Source of the DNA: Phycicoccus sp. CSK15P-2
GTDB taxonomy: Bacteria > Actinomycetota > Actinomycetes > Actinomycetales > Dermatophilaceae
NCBI RefSeq assembly: GCF_016888005.1
Contig: NZ_JAFDVE010000003.1
Location: 169,842 to 233,841, forward strand
DNA: 64,000 nt
Direction: 5' to 3'
The notes below the pieces were generated by a model. It was not told the DNA's origin. It made no database searches and saw only the letters and a list, made by a program, of their open reading frames with translations. The translations under genes and the position numbers were made by a program. Numbering within the stretch: position 1 is the first letter of the stretch; every line of letters starts with the position of its first letter. Of the stretch, positions 9,087 to 18,473 are shown piece after piece.

Positions 9087-9123
9087 GCTTGCTCCGGTTT
9101 GCATTCTGCTAACTGAAGCAAGC
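9087..9123. promoter_or_regulatory. Candidate XRE operator upstream of the Rv0474-like gene
   Basis: An outer inverted repeat GCTTGCT (9087-9093) / AGCAAGC (9117-9123) encloses a second imperfect dyad TTTGCATTCTGCTAA (9098-9112, one mismatch). It ends 11 bp before the GTG start. Probably an autoregulatory site; the -10 element is not clear. Confidence 0.45.
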
Positions 9124-9134
9124 ACAATGGGTCC

Positions 9135-9509
9135 GTGAGCAAGAACCCGCTGAACGACCTCGGTGAGAGCCTGGGCGACTACCTGCGCGAGCAGCGCACG
9201 TCGGCCCAGCTCTCGCTGCGTCAGCTGTCCGAGCTCGCCGGGGTCTCCAACCCCTACCTGTCCCAGATCGAACGTGGGCTGAAGCGGCCCAGCGCCGAGA
9301 TCCTCCAGCAGCTCGCCAAGGGCCTGGAGGTCTCCGCCGAGTCCCTGTACGTCCGGGCCGGCATCCTCGACGCCGAGACCGCCCACCCCACGTCCGACGC
9401 CCTGGACGTCCGCCGTGCCGTCGCCGAGGACCCGGTCCTCACGGCCCGGCAGAAGAAGACGCTCCTCGACATCTACGCGTCCTACGTCGAGGACGACTCC
9501 CGGCAGTGA
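9135..9509 (+). CDS. XRE-family transcriptional regulator (Rv0474-like)
   Basis: A 124-residue DNA-binding protein. The Cro/CI helix-turn-helix spans about 14-70 (LSLRQLSELAGVSNPYLSQ, then IERGLKRPS). The acidic C-terminal tail (LTARQKKTLLDIYASYVE) matches mycobacterial Rv0474, which lies upstream of hbhA as here. The start is GTG 9135. Upstream dyads suggest it controls itself and perhaps the HbhA-like gene, by inference. Confidence 0.85.
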   Translation: MSKNPLNDLGESLGDYLREQRTSAQLSLRQLSELAGVSNPYLSQIERGLKRPSAEILQQLAKGLEVSAESLYVRAGILDAETAHPTSDALDVRRAVAEDPVLTARQKKTLLDIYASYVEDDSRQ

Positions 9510-9584
9510 CGCCGACGTAGCCCCCGGCAGTGCCGCCGCACGGGCGCCCCGCACCTCGTCCCCTCCACCCTGAAGGAGTCCGCC

Positions 9585-10289
9585 ATGGCCGTCATCGACG
9601 ACCTCCGCAAGACCGTCGACACCACCCCGCTGTACGCGATCGCCGGGGTCACCGACCTCGCCGTCGAGAAGGTCCGCGGTGCGCAGAAGCGTGCCGAGAC
9701 CCGCAGCGCCGAGATCACCAAGCGCGCCGAGGCCGCTCGTGCCGACCTCTCGCCGTCCGCCGTCCAGGCCCGCGCCGAGCGCCTCGCCGAGCAGGTCAAG
9801 GACCTCCCGGCCCTCGCCCTGAACCAGGGCCTCGTCGTCTCCGGCCGCGTCACCGAGGGCTACGAGGCCTTCGCCACCCGCGGCAAGGACGTCGTCGGCC
9901 GCATCCGCACCCAGAAGTCCACCCAGGACCTCGTCGCGCAGGCCGGCACGACCGTCGCCCAGGCCAAGGGCGCCGTCACCACCGCCCGCCACGCCGCCGC
10001 CGAGATCGAGCGTTCCGCCAAGGCCACCCTGACGACCGGCCGCAAGGAGGCCGCGAAGGTCGCCACCGTCCTCACCGACTCCGTCGCCGAGGAGGCCAAG
10101 GAGGCCCAGGTCGAGGTCGCCGCGTCGGCCAAGCGCACCCGCGCCGCCGCCAAGCGGACGAGCACGACGTCCAAGAAGGGCACGAAGCGCACGACCGCCT
10201 CCACCAAGGCGGCCGGCACGAGCGCCCGCAAGACGGCCAAGGCCTCGACCAAGGCCGCCGAGAAGGCGGCCGAGAAGGTCGGCGACTGA
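9585..10289 (+). CDS. hbhA: Heparin-binding hemagglutinin-like coiled-coil protein
   Basis: A 234-residue protein without signal peptide or membrane helix. The N-terminal part (about 1-165) is rich in Ala, Glu, Lys and Arg with heptad-like periodicity, as in the HbhA coiled coil. The C-terminus (about 170-234) is a Lys/Ala/Thr-rich basic tail like the heparin-binding tail of mycobacterial HbhA. A TGAAGGAG ribosome site lies ahead of ATG 9585. The Rv0474-Rv0475 gene order supports the name. Adhesion is doubtful in a probable environmental organism; roles in membrane or lipid-body binding are possible. Confidence 0.8.
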   Translation: MAVIDDLRKTVDTTPLYAIAGVTDLAVEKVRGAQKRAETRSAEITKRAEAARADLSPSAVQARAERLAEQVKDLPALALNQGLVVSGRVTEGYEAFATRGKDVVGRIRTQKSTQDLVAQAGTTVAQAKGAVTTARHAAAEIERSAKATLTTGRKEAAKVATVLTDSVAEEAKEAQVEVAASAKRTRAAAKRTSTTSKKGTKRTTASTKAAGTSARKTAKASTKAAEKAAEKVGD

Positions 10290-10301
10290 CTCCTCCCGAG
10301 T

Positions 10302-10399
10302 CGCGGCGGTGACACGCCGCGAACGGTCACCGGTTCGCCCCCTTTCCGGTGACACCCTGGTCAGGCCCGGGGGCCGGTTACCCTGCCCGGCCCCCGGGC
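10302..10399. terminator. Three consecutive hairpins after the HbhA-like gene
   Basis: Stem 1 is CGCGGCG/CGCCGCG (10302-10321). Stem 2 is GTCACCGG/CCGGTGAC (10326-10353). Stem 3 is GCCCGGGGGCCGG/CCGGCCCCCGGGC, 13 bp perfect (10365-10399). They fill most of the gap before the asparaginase promoter. Together they probably form a strong terminator region. Confidence 0.6.
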
Positions 10400-10433
10400 C
10401 GCTCCATGTCCGAGCCGCGGCTAGCGTGTGGGC

Positions 10434-11420
10434 GTGCCGCAGCCCACACCCTCCGCTCTCGCCGATGCCCCCGTCGTGGCCCACGTCGTCCGCGGAGGCG
10501 TCGTGGAGTCCGTCCACCGCGCGAGTATCGCGGTCACCGACCCCGACGGCTCGCTCGCCGAGGCGTGGGGCGACCCGCACGACCCGGTCCTGCCACGGTC
10601 GTCGACCAAGCCGCTGCAGGCGGTCGCGATGCTCCGGGCCGGCCTCGATCTCCCGTCGGAGCACCTCGCGCTCGCCTGTGCGAGTCACAGCGCCGAGCCG
10701 TTCCACCTCGACGGCGTCCGGGCGATGCTCGCGGCCGCGGACCTCGCCGAGGCCGACCTCGGCAACACCCCGGACCTGCCGTACGAGCCGTACGAGCGCG
10801 ACGTGTGGGTCGCTGCCGGTCACGTCGCGCGGCCGCTCGCCCAGAACTGCTCCGGCAAGCACGCCGCCATGCTCGCCACCTGCGGGGTCGCCGGCTGGGA
10901 CCGGCGGACCTACCTCGACGCCGACCACCCGCTGCAGCGGCACGTCACGGCGACGATCGAGGACCTCGCCGGCGAGCGGGTGACGGCGACGGTGGCCGAC
11001 GGATGCGGCGCGCCCGCCGTGGCGGTCTCGCTCGTCGCACTCGCCCGTGTCTTCGGGGACATCGCGACCGCCGCCCCGGACACGCCCGAGGGCCGCGTCG
11101 CCCATGCCGTGCGGGCCCACCCCGACCTCCTCGGGGGGACCCGCCGCGACGTCACCGCCCTCGTGCGGGGGACGCCGGGCGTGGTCGCCAAGGACGGCGC
11201 GGAGGGCGTCTACGCGGTGGGGCTGCCGGACGGGCGCGGCGTCGCGCTCAAGGTGGCCGACGGCGGGCAGCGTGCCCGGGCCGTCGTCCTCGCCGCCGTG
11301 CTGCGCCGCCTCGGCGTGGAGTCGCGGGCCTACCCGCGCCTCGAGGACGCCCCGGTCCTCGGGCACGGCGAGCCGGTGGGGTCCGTCGTGGCGGTGGGCA
11401 TCGCTGAGGGTCCGGGATGA
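10434..11420 (+). CDS. Asparaginase (L-asparaginase II family, PF06089)
   Basis: A protein of about 328 residues in the asparaginase family related to Rhizobium etli AnsA, hydrolysing asparagine to aspartate and ammonia. Signatures are [13 protein letters not shown] near residue 58, [10 protein letters not shown], and the [10 protein letters not shown] block near residue 140. GTG 10434 is chosen over GTG 10428 because TAGCGT (10422-10427) ends 6 nt before it, giving a leaderless transcript. Its end overlaps dtd by 4 bp (ATGA), so the genes are coupled. Confidence 0.9.
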   Translation: MPQPTPSALADAPVVAHVVRGGVVESVHRASIAVTDPDGSLAEAWGDPHDPVLPRSSTKPLQAVAMLRAGLDLPSEHLALACASHSAEPFHLDGVRAMLAAADLAEADLGNTPDLPYEPYERDVWVAAGHVARPLAQNCSGKHAAMLATCGVAGWDRRTYLDADHPLQRHVTATIEDLAGERVTATVADGCGAPAVAVSLVALARVFGDIATAAPDTPEGRVAHAVRAHPDLLGGTRRDVTALVRGTPGVVAKDGAEGVYAVGLPDGRGVALKVADGGQRARAVVLAAVLRRLGVESRAYPRLEDAPVLGHGEPVGSVVAVGIAEGPG

Positions 11421-11842
11421 GGACCGTCCTTCAGCGGGTCAGTCGCGCCGCGGTGAGTGTCGACGGCGAGGTCGTCGGGGCCCTCGACCGCCCGGGGCTC
11501 GTCGCGCTCGTCGGCGTCACCCACGACGACGGTCCCGAGCAGGTGGAGACCACCGCCCGCAAGATCGCCGGGCTGCGCATCCTCGACGGCGAGCGCTCGG
11601 CCACCGACCTCGGTGCGCCGGTCCTCGTCGTCAGCCAGTTCACCCTCTACGCGGACGTCCGCAAGGGCCGACGGCCCTCGTGGAACGCGGCTGCTCCCGG
11701 CCCCGTGGCGGAGCCGGTCGTGGAGGCCGTGGTCGCCGCGCTGAGGGCCCGCGGGCTCGAGGTCGCGACCGGGCGGTTCGGGGCCCACATGGACGTCGAG
11801 CTCGTGGGCGACGGCCCCGTGACCATCGTCCTCGACGTCTGA
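11417..11842 (+). CDS. dtd: D-aminoacyl-tRNA deacylase
   Basis: A 141-residue homodimeric proofreading enzyme that hydrolyses D-aminoacyl-tRNA and glycyl-tRNA(Ala). The family motifs SQFTL (residues 73-77) and the cis Gly-Pro motif [10 protein letters not shown] (G133-P134) are intact, as is the [11 protein letters not shown] start. It overlaps the asparaginase gene by ATGA. Confidence 0.97.
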   Translation: MRTVLQRVSRAAVSVDGEVVGALDRPGLVALVGVTHDDGPEQVETTARKIAGLRILDGERSATDLGAPVLVVSQFTLYADVRKGRRPSWNAAAPGPVAEPVVEAVVAALRARGLEVATGRFGAHMDVELVGDGPVTIVLDV

Positions 11843-11858
11843 CACCTAGGCTGTGCCC

Positions 11859-12173
11859 ATGTCGTTCGGCACGCTGCAGTCCTACATCGAGCTCCTGCTC
11901 ACCCTCGTGGCCCTCGGGGTCGAGCTCTACGCGGTCGTCGACTGCCTGCGCCGCCGCCCCGACGCGTTCACCGCGGCGGGCAAGCGGACCAAGGGCTTCT
12001 GGCTCGCCGTCACCGGCGTGGCGGTGCTCTTCGGCGTCGTCGCCGTGGGCGGTCTCGGGATCATCGGGATCATCGCCGTCATCGCCGCCGGGGTGTACCT
12101 CGCCGACGTCAAGCCGGCGCTCGACCAGGTGATGGGCCGCGGCGGCCAGCAGGGGCCGTACGGGCCCTGGTGA
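11859..12173 (+). CDS. DUF2516 family membrane protein
   Basis: A 104-residue protein with two or three hydrophobic helices (about 8-30, 50-68, 70-88) and a Gly/Gln/Pro-rich tail (GGQQGPYGPW). It matches DUF2516, an actinobacterial family of unknown function. ATG 11859 follows TAGGCT by 6 nt, so it is probably leaderless and separate from dtd. Convergent with the methyltransferase at 12201. Confidence 0.85.
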   Translation: MSFGTLQSYIELLLTLVALGVELYAVVDCLRRRPDAFTAAGKRTKGFWLAVTGVAVLFGVVAVGGLGIIGIIAVIAAGVYLADVKPALDQVMGRGGQQGPYGPW

Positions 12174-12198
12174 CCTCGGCGGACGACGTCCGCCGAGG
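12174..12198. terminator. Bidirectional hairpin terminator
   Basis: Perfect 11-bp stem CCTCGGCGGAC / GTCCGCCGAGG with a 3-nt loop. It fills the gap between the stop codons of two convergent genes, so it likely ends both. Confidence 0.75.
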
Positions 12199-12200
12199 CC

Positions 12201-12995
12201 TCAGCGTGGCGCCACGCAGTCCCATGCGACGGTGAGCTCGCCCAGCCGCCACCGGGACGGTCCGTCGAGCAGCGGCCACCCGGCCTCGCGCAGCGACCGG
12301 GCCGCCCCCAGGAAGCGCTGCCGTACCCCGTAGGACGCGAGCGGCGCGTGCCGCACCCACGCGTCGTCGAGCGCGGTGAGCAGCGCGTGCACGTGCTCGC
12401 CCGGGACGTTGCGGTGGATGAGCGCCTTGGGCAGCCGCTCGGCCACCACGCCGGGACGCTCGAGCCCTCGCAGCCGCCATGCGAGCGACAGGCTCTGCGG
12501 GCCGTCCGCGGTGACGGCGACCCAGGTCGCGAGCCGCCCGAGCTCGTCGCACGTGCCGTCGACGAGCATCCCGTCCGGTGCGAGCCGTCCGGTCGTGCGT
12601 TCCCAGGCGCCGGGCACCTCGGCCTCGTCGTACTGCCGCAGCACGTTGAAGGCACGGACGACCACCGGCCGCGCCCCGCCGGGCAGCGGCACCTCGAACC
12701 CACCCCGGGCGAAGCGCAGCCCGGGCCGCTGCAGCGGGCGGGCGGCGGCGACGCGGTCCGGGTCGATCTCGATGCCGACGACCTGGAGGTCCGGGCGGAC
12801 GCGCAGCAGCCGGTCGGACAGCTCGACCGCGGTGACGGGCGAGGCGCCGTACCCGAGGTCGACGACGACCGGTGCCGGCCCGGCCCGGCGCAGGCGCCAC
12901 GCCTGCGGGCCGGCCAGCCAGCGGTCGCAGCGGCGCAGCCGGTTCGGGTTGGTCGTCCCGCGGGTGATGACCCCCTCGGGGCGCTGGCCGGCCAC
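12201..12995 (-). CDS. SAM-dependent methyltransferase, class I
   Basis: A 264-residue protein with a Rossmann methyltransferase core: VVVDLGYGASPVTAVEL (motif I, about residue 32), VVGIEIDPDRVAAA (motif II) and FNVLRQYDEAEV in the position of motif IV. The target is unknown. GTG 12995 is 6 nt after TACGCT on the minus strand and is preferred to upstream in-frame starts, which would add a low-complexity Arg-rich leader. Confidence 0.85.
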   Translation of the reverse strand: MAGQRPEGVITRGTTNPNRLRRCDRWLAGPQAWRLRRAGPAPVVVDLGYGASPVTAVELSDRLLRVRPDLQVVGIEIDPDRVAAARPLQRPGLRFARGGFEVPLPGGARPVVVRAFNVLRQYDEAEVPGAWERTTGRLAPDGMLVDGTCDELGRLATWVAVTADGPQSLSLAWRLRGLERPGVVAERLPKALIHRNVPGEHVHALLTALDDAWVRHAPLASYGVRQRFLGAARSLREAGWPLLDGPSRWRLGELTVAWDCVAPR

Positions 12996-13069
12996 CTGGC
13001 CAGCGTAGATGCGTCCGTCGGACCTGGGCCGTCCCCTCGTCGACGCGGCGCCCGTCCTACCCTGATCCC

Positions 13070-13867
13070 GTGCTGGATCGGCTACGGGTGAGGCGGGAGA
13101 GCGAGGTGAGCCTCTCCATGCTCGCGCTCGTCGTGTCACTCGCGGCGGCCCTCGTCCTCGGCCTCGTGTCGTGGGTCCCGCGGGTCCTCGCCCTGGAGGT
13201 CGGCATCACCGACGTCGAGCCGGGCCTGCTCTCGGTGGCGCAGAACACCCGCGGCGTGCAGTCGCTCGGTGCCGACCTCACGGTGACGCTCTACGACCGC
13301 GGCTTCCGGCTCTCCCGCGGGACGACGGTCCTCGCCGACACCGTCACCAAGGGTGCGCCGGTCGTCGCGCTGCGCGGCTCGGTGGTCTCGGGCGAGGAGC
13401 ACCCGCAGGAGCGGGTCCGCTCGGCCCTGGTCGACGTGAGCATCGACGCCGTGACCCGGGACGGCGAGAAGGTCACGTACAGCGGGGTCGTTTCGGGCCC
13501 CGGTGAGGCGCTGCCGCTGCGGATCACCTTCGAGCCGCTCGACGGCCGGATCCGGATGGACGTCGCGGTCGAGGGCGCCTCCGCCGTCGCGCTCAACCTC
13601 GACTGGCGCCCCGCGACCACCGGCATCGCTCCGGCCCTGCCCGCGCGCAACCTCAAGGCCAAGGCGTACTGGGTCGACCCGACCGTCGTCCAGCAGCCGG
13701 CGTTCACCTGGGTGCTCGGTACCGACGTCTCGATCGGACCGGTGCGGGTGCCGCGGGCGGTCGACCTGCGCCAGGACGGCCGGATCGCGGTGCACGTCTG
13801 GGCCCCACGGGCCGTGGTCACGGTGACCGACACCCCGCGCGGGGCCCGTGACACACTCGAGGGGTGA
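13070..13867 (+). CDS. Membrane-anchored protein of unknown function, coupled to mshA
   Basis: Not recognised. The 265-residue protein has a short basic N-terminus, one transmembrane helix (about 18-42) and a ~220-residue extracytoplasmic part rich in predicted beta strands, with no cysteines or catalytic motif. GTG 13070 follows TACCCT (13058-13063) by 6 nt. The stop overlaps the mshA GTG as GTGA, so the two are translationally coupled even though MshA is a cytosolic enzyme. Confidence 0.7.
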   Translation: MLDRLRVRRESEVSLSMLALVVSLAAALVLGLVSWVPRVLALEVGITDVEPGLLSVAQNTRGVQSLGADLTVTLYDRGFRLSRGTTVLADTVTKGAPVVALRGSVVSGEEHPQERVRSALVDVSIDAVTRDGEKVTYSGVVSGPGEALPLRITFEPLDGRIRMDVAVEGASAVALNLDWRPATTGIAPALPARNLKAKAYWVDPTVVQQPAFTWVLGTDVSIGPVRVPRAVDLRQDGRIAVHVWAPRAVVTVTDTPRGARDTLEG

Positions 13868-15174
13868 CTGACCGACCCGCCGCGCCGCACCGTGTCGCGA
13901 TGGTGTCCGTGCACACCTCGCCCCTCGCCCAGCCGGGCACCGGCGACGCCGGCGGGATGAACGTGTACGTCCTCGAGGTCGCCCGCCAGCTGGCCCGGCA
14001 GGGCACTGCCGTCGACCTCTTCACCCGCACGACGAGCGCCTCGCTCGCCGACCTCGTCGAGGTCGAGCCCGGCATCGTCGTCCGGCACGTCGCCGCCGGC
14101 CCGTACGAGGGGCTGTCGAAGGAGGACCTCCCGGGGCAGCTCTGCGCCTTCGCCGCCGGGATGATGCGGGTCGCCGCGCACGCGCCGTCCGGCTACTACG
14201 ACCTCGTGCACTCGCACTACTGGCTCTCCGGCCAGGTGGGGTGGCTCGCGGCCGACCGGTGGGGTGTCCCGCTCGTCCACACGATGCACACGATGGCGCG
14301 GGTCAAGAACCTCCACCTCGCCGACGGCGACGAGCCGGAGCCGCGCGGCCGCGAGATCGGTGAGGCGCAGGTCGTTGACGCCGCCGACCGGCTCGTCGCG
14401 AACACCGAGCGCGAGGCCAGCGAGCTCGTCGAGCTCTACGGTGCCGACCCCGACCGCGTCGCGGTGGCGGAGCCCGGGGTCGACCTCACGACCTTCCGGC
14501 CCGGGTCGCGGGTCGAGGCACGGGCCGCGCTCGGGCTGCCGTCCGAGGCCGTGCTTCTCCTGTTCGTCGGTCGGATCCAGCCGCTCAAGGGGCCGGACGT
14601 CCTCGTCCGCGCGGCCGCCGAGCTCGTGCGCCGCGACCCGTCCCTGCGTGAGCGCCTCGTCGTCGGCATCCTCGGTGGAGCGAGCGGGTCCGGCGTGCGC
14701 AACCCGATGGGCCTCCCGGAGCTCGCCGAACGGCGTGGCATCGGCACCGCGCTGCGCGTCGTGCCGCCGGTCGACCGCGAGACCCTGGCGCAGTGGTACC
14801 GCGCGGCCGACGTCGTCGCGGTGCCCTCGCACAGCGAGTCGTTCGGGCTCGTCGCCGTCGAGGCCCAGGCCTGCGGGACGCCGGTCGTCGCCGCGAACGT
14901 CGGTGGCCTGCCCACCGCGGTCGGGGACGCCGGCGTGCTCGTCGACGGCCACGACACGGCGTCCTGGGCCAGCGCCCTGGGCTCGGTGCTGTGCGACCCG
15001 GAGCTCGCCTCCGGGCTGTCCCGCCGCGCGGTCGAGCACGCCCAGGGGTTCGGATGGGCGCGGACGGCCGAGAAGCTGCAGGGCGTCTACCGGGAGGCCC
15101 TGGCCCGCCGCAAGGACGTCTCCATCCACGACGCCGAGCGGCTCGAGGACATCCCGCGGGCGGTCATCCCGTGA
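13864..15174 (+). CDS. mshA: D-inositol-3-phosphate glycosyltransferase (MshA)
   Basis: Transfers GlcNAc from UDP-GlcNAc to 1L-myo-inositol-1-phosphate, the first step of mycothiol synthesis. The 436-residue protein has the GT-B fold. The N-domain loop [20 protein letters not shown] binds inositol phosphate. The C-domain has [14 protein letters not shown] and the nucleotide-sugar EX7E motif in [20 protein letters not shown]. It uses a GTG start overlapping the upstream stop and is followed, with a 4-bp overlap, by a YbjN gene as in M. tuberculosis Rv0486-Rv0487. Confidence 0.97.
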   Translation: MTDRPAAPHRVAMVSVHTSPLAQPGTGDAGGMNVYVLEVARQLARQGTAVDLFTRTTSASLADLVEVEPGIVVRHVAAGPYEGLSKEDLPGQLCAFAAGMMRVAAHAPSGYYDLVHSHYWLSGQVGWLAADRWGVPLVHTMHTMARVKNLHLADGDEPEPRGREIGEAQVVDAADRLVANTEREASELVELYGADPDRVAVAEPGVDLTTFRPGSRVEARAALGLPSEAVLLLFVGRIQPLKGPDVLVRAAAELVRRDPSLRERLVVGILGGASGSGVRNPMGLPELAERRGIGTALRVVPPVDRETLAQWYRAADVVAVPSHSESFGLVAVEAQACGTPVVAANVGGLPTAVGDAGVLVDGHDTASWASALGSVLCDPELASGLSRRAVEHAQGFGWARTAEKLQGVYREALARRKDVSIHDAERLEDIPRAVIP

Positions 15175-15701
15175 GCGCTGCCGAGCTCGTGGCCACGGTG
15201 CGCTCCGCCCTCGACGAGACGGGCGTCGAGTACGAGACGGGTGCGCGCGACGACGAGCTCGTCGCCAGCCTGCCCGGCGAGAAGAAGCTCAAGACCGTCG
15301 TCTCGCTCGTGTGCTCGGACCAGGCACTGTCGGTGTCGGCGTTCGTCATCCGCAACCCGGACGAGAACCACCTCGAGGTCTACCGCTTCCTCCTCGGCCG
15401 CAACCTGCGTCTGCCCGGGCTCGCGTACAGCGTCGACAAGACCGGCGACGTCTACGTGACGGGCCGGGTCCCCGCGGCGGGCGTCGGCACCGAGGTCGTC
15501 GACCAGCTGCTCGGGGTCGTCCTCGCGGCCGCGGACGAGCCGTTCAACGAGCTGCTCGTCCTGGGCTTCCTCACCTCGATGCGCAAGGAGTGGGAGTGGC
15601 GGGTCGACCGCGGCGAGAGCCTGCGCAACCTCGAGGCCTTCCGGCACCTGCTCGAGCGCCCCGGCGACCCCCCGCGGGCCACGGAGCAGCCACCCGGGTG
15701 A
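15171..15701 (+). CDS. YbjN domain protein (Rv0487-like)
   Basis: A 176-residue protein of the YbjN family, which has a fold like type III secretion chaperones and no assigned reaction. Recognisable segments are [20 protein letters not shown] and [24 protein letters not shown] strands. GTG 15171 overlaps the mshA stop. Position between mshA and gpmA is conserved in mycobacteria, so a link to mycothiol metabolism is possible but unproven. Confidence 0.85.
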   Translation: MSAAELVATVRSALDETGVEYETGARDDELVASLPGEKKLKTVVSLVCSDQALSVSAFVIRNPDENHLEVYRFLLGRNLRLPGLAYSVDKTGDVYVTGRVPAAGVGTEVVDQLLGVVLAAADEPFNELLVLGFLTSMRKEWEWRVDRGESLRNLEAFRHLLERPGDPPRATEQPPG

Positions 15702-15732
15702 CCCGGGTCACGTCGTCGCTAGGCTGGCTCGC

Positions 15733-16470
15733 ATGACGGAGCACACCCTCATCCTCCTGCGCCACGGCGAGTCCGACTGGAACCAGAAGAACCTCTTCAC
15801 CGGGTGGGTCGACGTCGACCTCACCGAGAAGGGCCGCGTCGAGGCGGTCCGCGGGGGGCGGCTGATCCAGGACGCCGGGCTCCTGCCGGACGTCGTGCAC
15901 ACCTCCGTCCTGCGCCGCGCCATCACGACCGCCAACCTCGCCCTCGACGCCTGCGACCGCCACTGGGTGCCGGTGCACCGCAGCTGGCGGCTCAACGAGC
16001 GGCACTACGGCGCGCTGCAGGGCCTCGACAAGGCCGCCACCCGCGAGACGTACGGCGACGAGCAGTTCATGCTCTGGCGGCGCAGCTTCGACACCCCGCC
16101 GCCCCCGATCGAGCAGGGCAGCGAGTACGACCAGTCCGGCGACCCGCGCTACGCGGGCATCGAGGTCCCGACCACCGAGTGCCTCGCCGACGTCATCCCG
16201 CGGCTCATGCCCTACTGGGAGGGCGACCTGCGCGAGGACCTCGTGGCGGGGCGCACCGTCCTCGTCGTGGCCCACGGCAACAGCCTGCGCGCCCTCGTCA
16301 AGCACCTCGACGGCATCGGCGACGACGACATCGCCGGGCTCAACATCCCCACCGGGATGCCGCTCGTCTACCGGCTCGGGGACGACCTCATGCCCACCGG
16401 CCCGGGCGAGTACCTCGACCCGGACGCCGCCGCCGAGGCCGCTGCCGCGGTCGCGAACCAGGGGCGCTGA
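15733..16470 (+). CDS. gpmA: 2,3-bisphosphoglycerate-dependent phosphoglycerate mutase
   Basis: Interconverts 3- and 2-phosphoglycerate in glycolysis. The 245-residue protein has the catalytic [20 protein letters not shown] (His about 10), [15 protein letters not shown] and the second histidine in [14 protein letters not shown] 15733 is 7 nt after TAGGCT (15720-15725). It converges with the gene at 16489, with an 18-bp gap holding a short CCCCG/CGGGG stem. Confidence 0.97.
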   Translation: MTEHTLILLRHGESDWNQKNLFTGWVDVDLTEKGRVEAVRGGRLIQDAGLLPDVVHTSVLRRAITTANLALDACDRHWVPVHRSWRLNERHYGALQGLDKAATRETYGDEQFMLWRRSFDTPPPPIEQGSEYDQSGDPRYAGIEVPTTECLADVIPRLMPYWEGDLREDLVAGRTVLVVAHGNSLRALVKHLDGIGDDDIAGLNIPTGMPLVYRLGDDLMPTGPGEYLDPDAAAEAAAAVANQGR

Positions 16471-16488
16471 CCCCCGACCGGGGCCCGC

Positions 16489-18348
16489 TCACAGGGTCCA
16501 GCCCGGCTGGTCCCACACCATGGGGCGGACGGACGGGACGTCGTCGAACACCCGCCGGCCCTCCCCGTCCTCGAGCCGGAGCCGGAAGGCGGCCGCCTGG
16601 TCGGCGTTGACGACATCGACGACCGCCGCGCCCTCACGCATCCGGGTCACCTTCGAGACCGGGTAGGCGTTGGGGCTGGTCGCCAGCAGCTGTGCGGTCC
16701 GCACGCCGCCCGCCGGGGTGTCCGGGGCCACGACGAGGAACCTCCCGGTGTTCGCCCGCGGGTCGACGACGCGGACGACCGCCGGCTCGCGCGCGTCGGC
16801 CGCCGGGACGACGACGGCCGGCTGCCACAGCTCGGTGTCGTCCGGTCGGACCACCCCTTCGGTGACGACCGACCGGACGACCCCGCCCCCCGGGGTCCGC
16901 ACGAGCACGACCCGCACCCGCGTCGGGGCGTCCGACCAGCCGTCCTCGAGGAGGGGGAGCTCGACCCGGGTGTCGAGGACGACCTCCCGGTGGAGGAGTG
17001 TCCGCTGCACACCGGTCGCCAGCGCGACCTGGGTCACGAGGGTGTCCACCGGGTCACCGCTCTGCGCGATCCCCGGATAGGGGTCGGTCAGCCCGACGGG
17101 CCCGTCGTGGCCGGCGCAGCGCAGGCGGGTGGCGAACGACGGCGGGCTCCCGAGCAGCGGGAGCCCCACCCCTGCGAGCAGCGCTGCCGGTGTCCACGTG
17201 CGCCGGATGTCTCCCGACGCCAGGGGCTCGACCACCGTGCTCAGCTCGAGCCCCTGCTCCGTTGGCGGGGCGAGTACGAGGAGGCGGGGTGGCTCGGCAT
17301 CCGGTACCTCGACCGCCACGACCGGGGCCTCGCCCTCCGAGGGGAGCAGGACCGGGGCGGGCCCGTCGAGCGCCCGCGGGTCGGTGCCGGAGGGCCCGTG
17401 CCACACCTCGAGGGTTCCCGGGACGAAGCCGTCCTGCGCGGTGAGAGTCACGGCGACCCGGCGGTCGGCGACGTCGTCGGCGAAGAGCAGGCGGGTGCGG
17501 CCGGAGGACACGCGGGCGACGAGCGCCTGCACCTCGAGGTCCGCGGCGAGGTCGCCGCGCGGACCCCACGACACCACCGAGTCCCACGCCGGGTCGTCCG
17601 CCGGGAGCGCCGGCGAGGGCGACGCGGTGGGCCCGGGGGCCGGCCCGGTCGTGGTGTCTCGGGATGCGGCGACGGCCCAGGTCACGGCTCCCACCGCCGC
17701 TGCACCGGCGCCCGCGCCGACCACCGCCCGTCGCGTGACGGGAGTGCGCCCGGTCCGGACGAGGCCCGCCGGGTCGGGCGGCGGCTCCGGCCGGAGCCGG
17801 TCGAGGAGGAGGTACAGGTCGGGGTCCAGCCGCTCGTCGGAGGGCTGGAGACCGTCGGCCTCGCGCGCGGCGCGGTGGGCCTGGGTCAGGCGGTCGTGAG
17901 CAGCGGCGACGTCCGCCGTGAGGGTGCGTCCGGCTCGGCTCGCGACGGCCGCGACCCGGCCGGCCGGCAGCTCCCACTGCAGGTCGGCCGCGAGCGCGAG
18001 CCGCACCAGCGGGGGCTCGGCGGCGAGGGCGTCGTAGAGGGCGCCCGGGACGGCGTCCCCGGGATCGGCCACCGTGTGCCGCGGGACGGACGGCACGGCC
18101 TCGGACCGGCGCCCGGCCACGGCCGTGACCACCGCCCGCTGCGCCGCCGCGGTCGGGGCGCCGTCGTGCTCGTCCCACCGCCGGACGACGCCCGCGAGGG
18201 CACGGGTGGTCAGCTCCCGCGCCGCCGCGGGGTCGAGGAGGGCGACGAGTGCGACCGACTCGAGGTCGCTCCAGCGGGCCGTGACGAAGCCGTCGAGGTC
18301 CTCGTCCGCCGTCGCCCGCGCCACGTGCTCATCATCACCGACGAGCAC
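16489..18348 (-). CDS. Large single-pass membrane protein with a sigma-factor-region-2-like N-terminus; function unknown
   Basis: Not recognised as a named family. About 619 residues. Residues ~15-60 (FVTARWSDLESVALVAL and WDEHDG nearby) resemble the degenerate region 2 of SigE-family ECF sigma factors. A hydrophobic helix at ~200-225 preceded by TRRAVVGAGAGAAAVGA looks like a membrane anchor or an internal Tat-like signal. The rest, ~390 residues, is beta-rich and probably extracytoplasmic. The start is uncertain: GTG 18348 is used, but a GTG at 18440 in another frame has a TACCCT box 6 nt upstream. Confidence 0.6.
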   Translation of the reverse strand: MLVGDDEHVARATADEDLDGFVTARWSDLESVALVALLDPAAARELTTRALAGVVRRWDEHDGAPTAAAQRAVVTAVAGRRSEAVPSVPRHTVADPGDAVPGALYDALAAEPPLVRLALAADLQWELPAGRVAAVASRAGRTLTADVAAAHDRLTQAHRAAREADGLQPSDERLDPDLYLLLDRLRPEPPPDPAGLVRTGRTPVTRRAVVGAGAGAAAVGAVTWAVAASRDTTTGPAPGPTASPSPALPADDPAWDSVVSWGPRGDLAADLEVQALVARVSSGRTRLLFADDVADRRVAVTLTAQDGFVPGTLEVWHGPSGTDPRALDGPAPVLLPSEGEAPVVAVEVPDAEPPRLLVLAPPTEQGLELSTVVEPLASGDIRRTWTPAALLAGVGLPLLGSPPSFATRLRCAGHDGPVGLTDPYPGIAQSGDPVDTLVTQVALATGVQRTLLHREVVLDTRVELPLLEDGWSDAPTRVRVVLVRTPGGGVVRSVVTEGVVRPDDTELWQPAVVVPAADAREPAVVRVVDPRANTGRFLVVAPDTPAGGVRTAQLLATSPNAYPVSKVTRMREGAAVVDVVNADQAAAFRLRLEDGEGRRVFDDVPSVRPMVWDQPGWTL

Positions 18349-18473
18349 GTCGCGCACAGGGCATCGGTCAGAGCCGGGGCAGCACCCGCGTCGTGTGCTC
18401 GCCCTGTTCGAAGATCCGCGAGACCGGGCGTCTCGTCCACCCTCCGAGGGTAGTCCCGCGCGCCGCGCCGGGC

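Noticed and set aside
8226..11366. Minus-strand frame of over 1000 codons
   Set aside because: It runs antisense to five well-supported genes and an intergenic hairpin, and has repetitive Gly/Leu/Arg composition typical of shadow frames.
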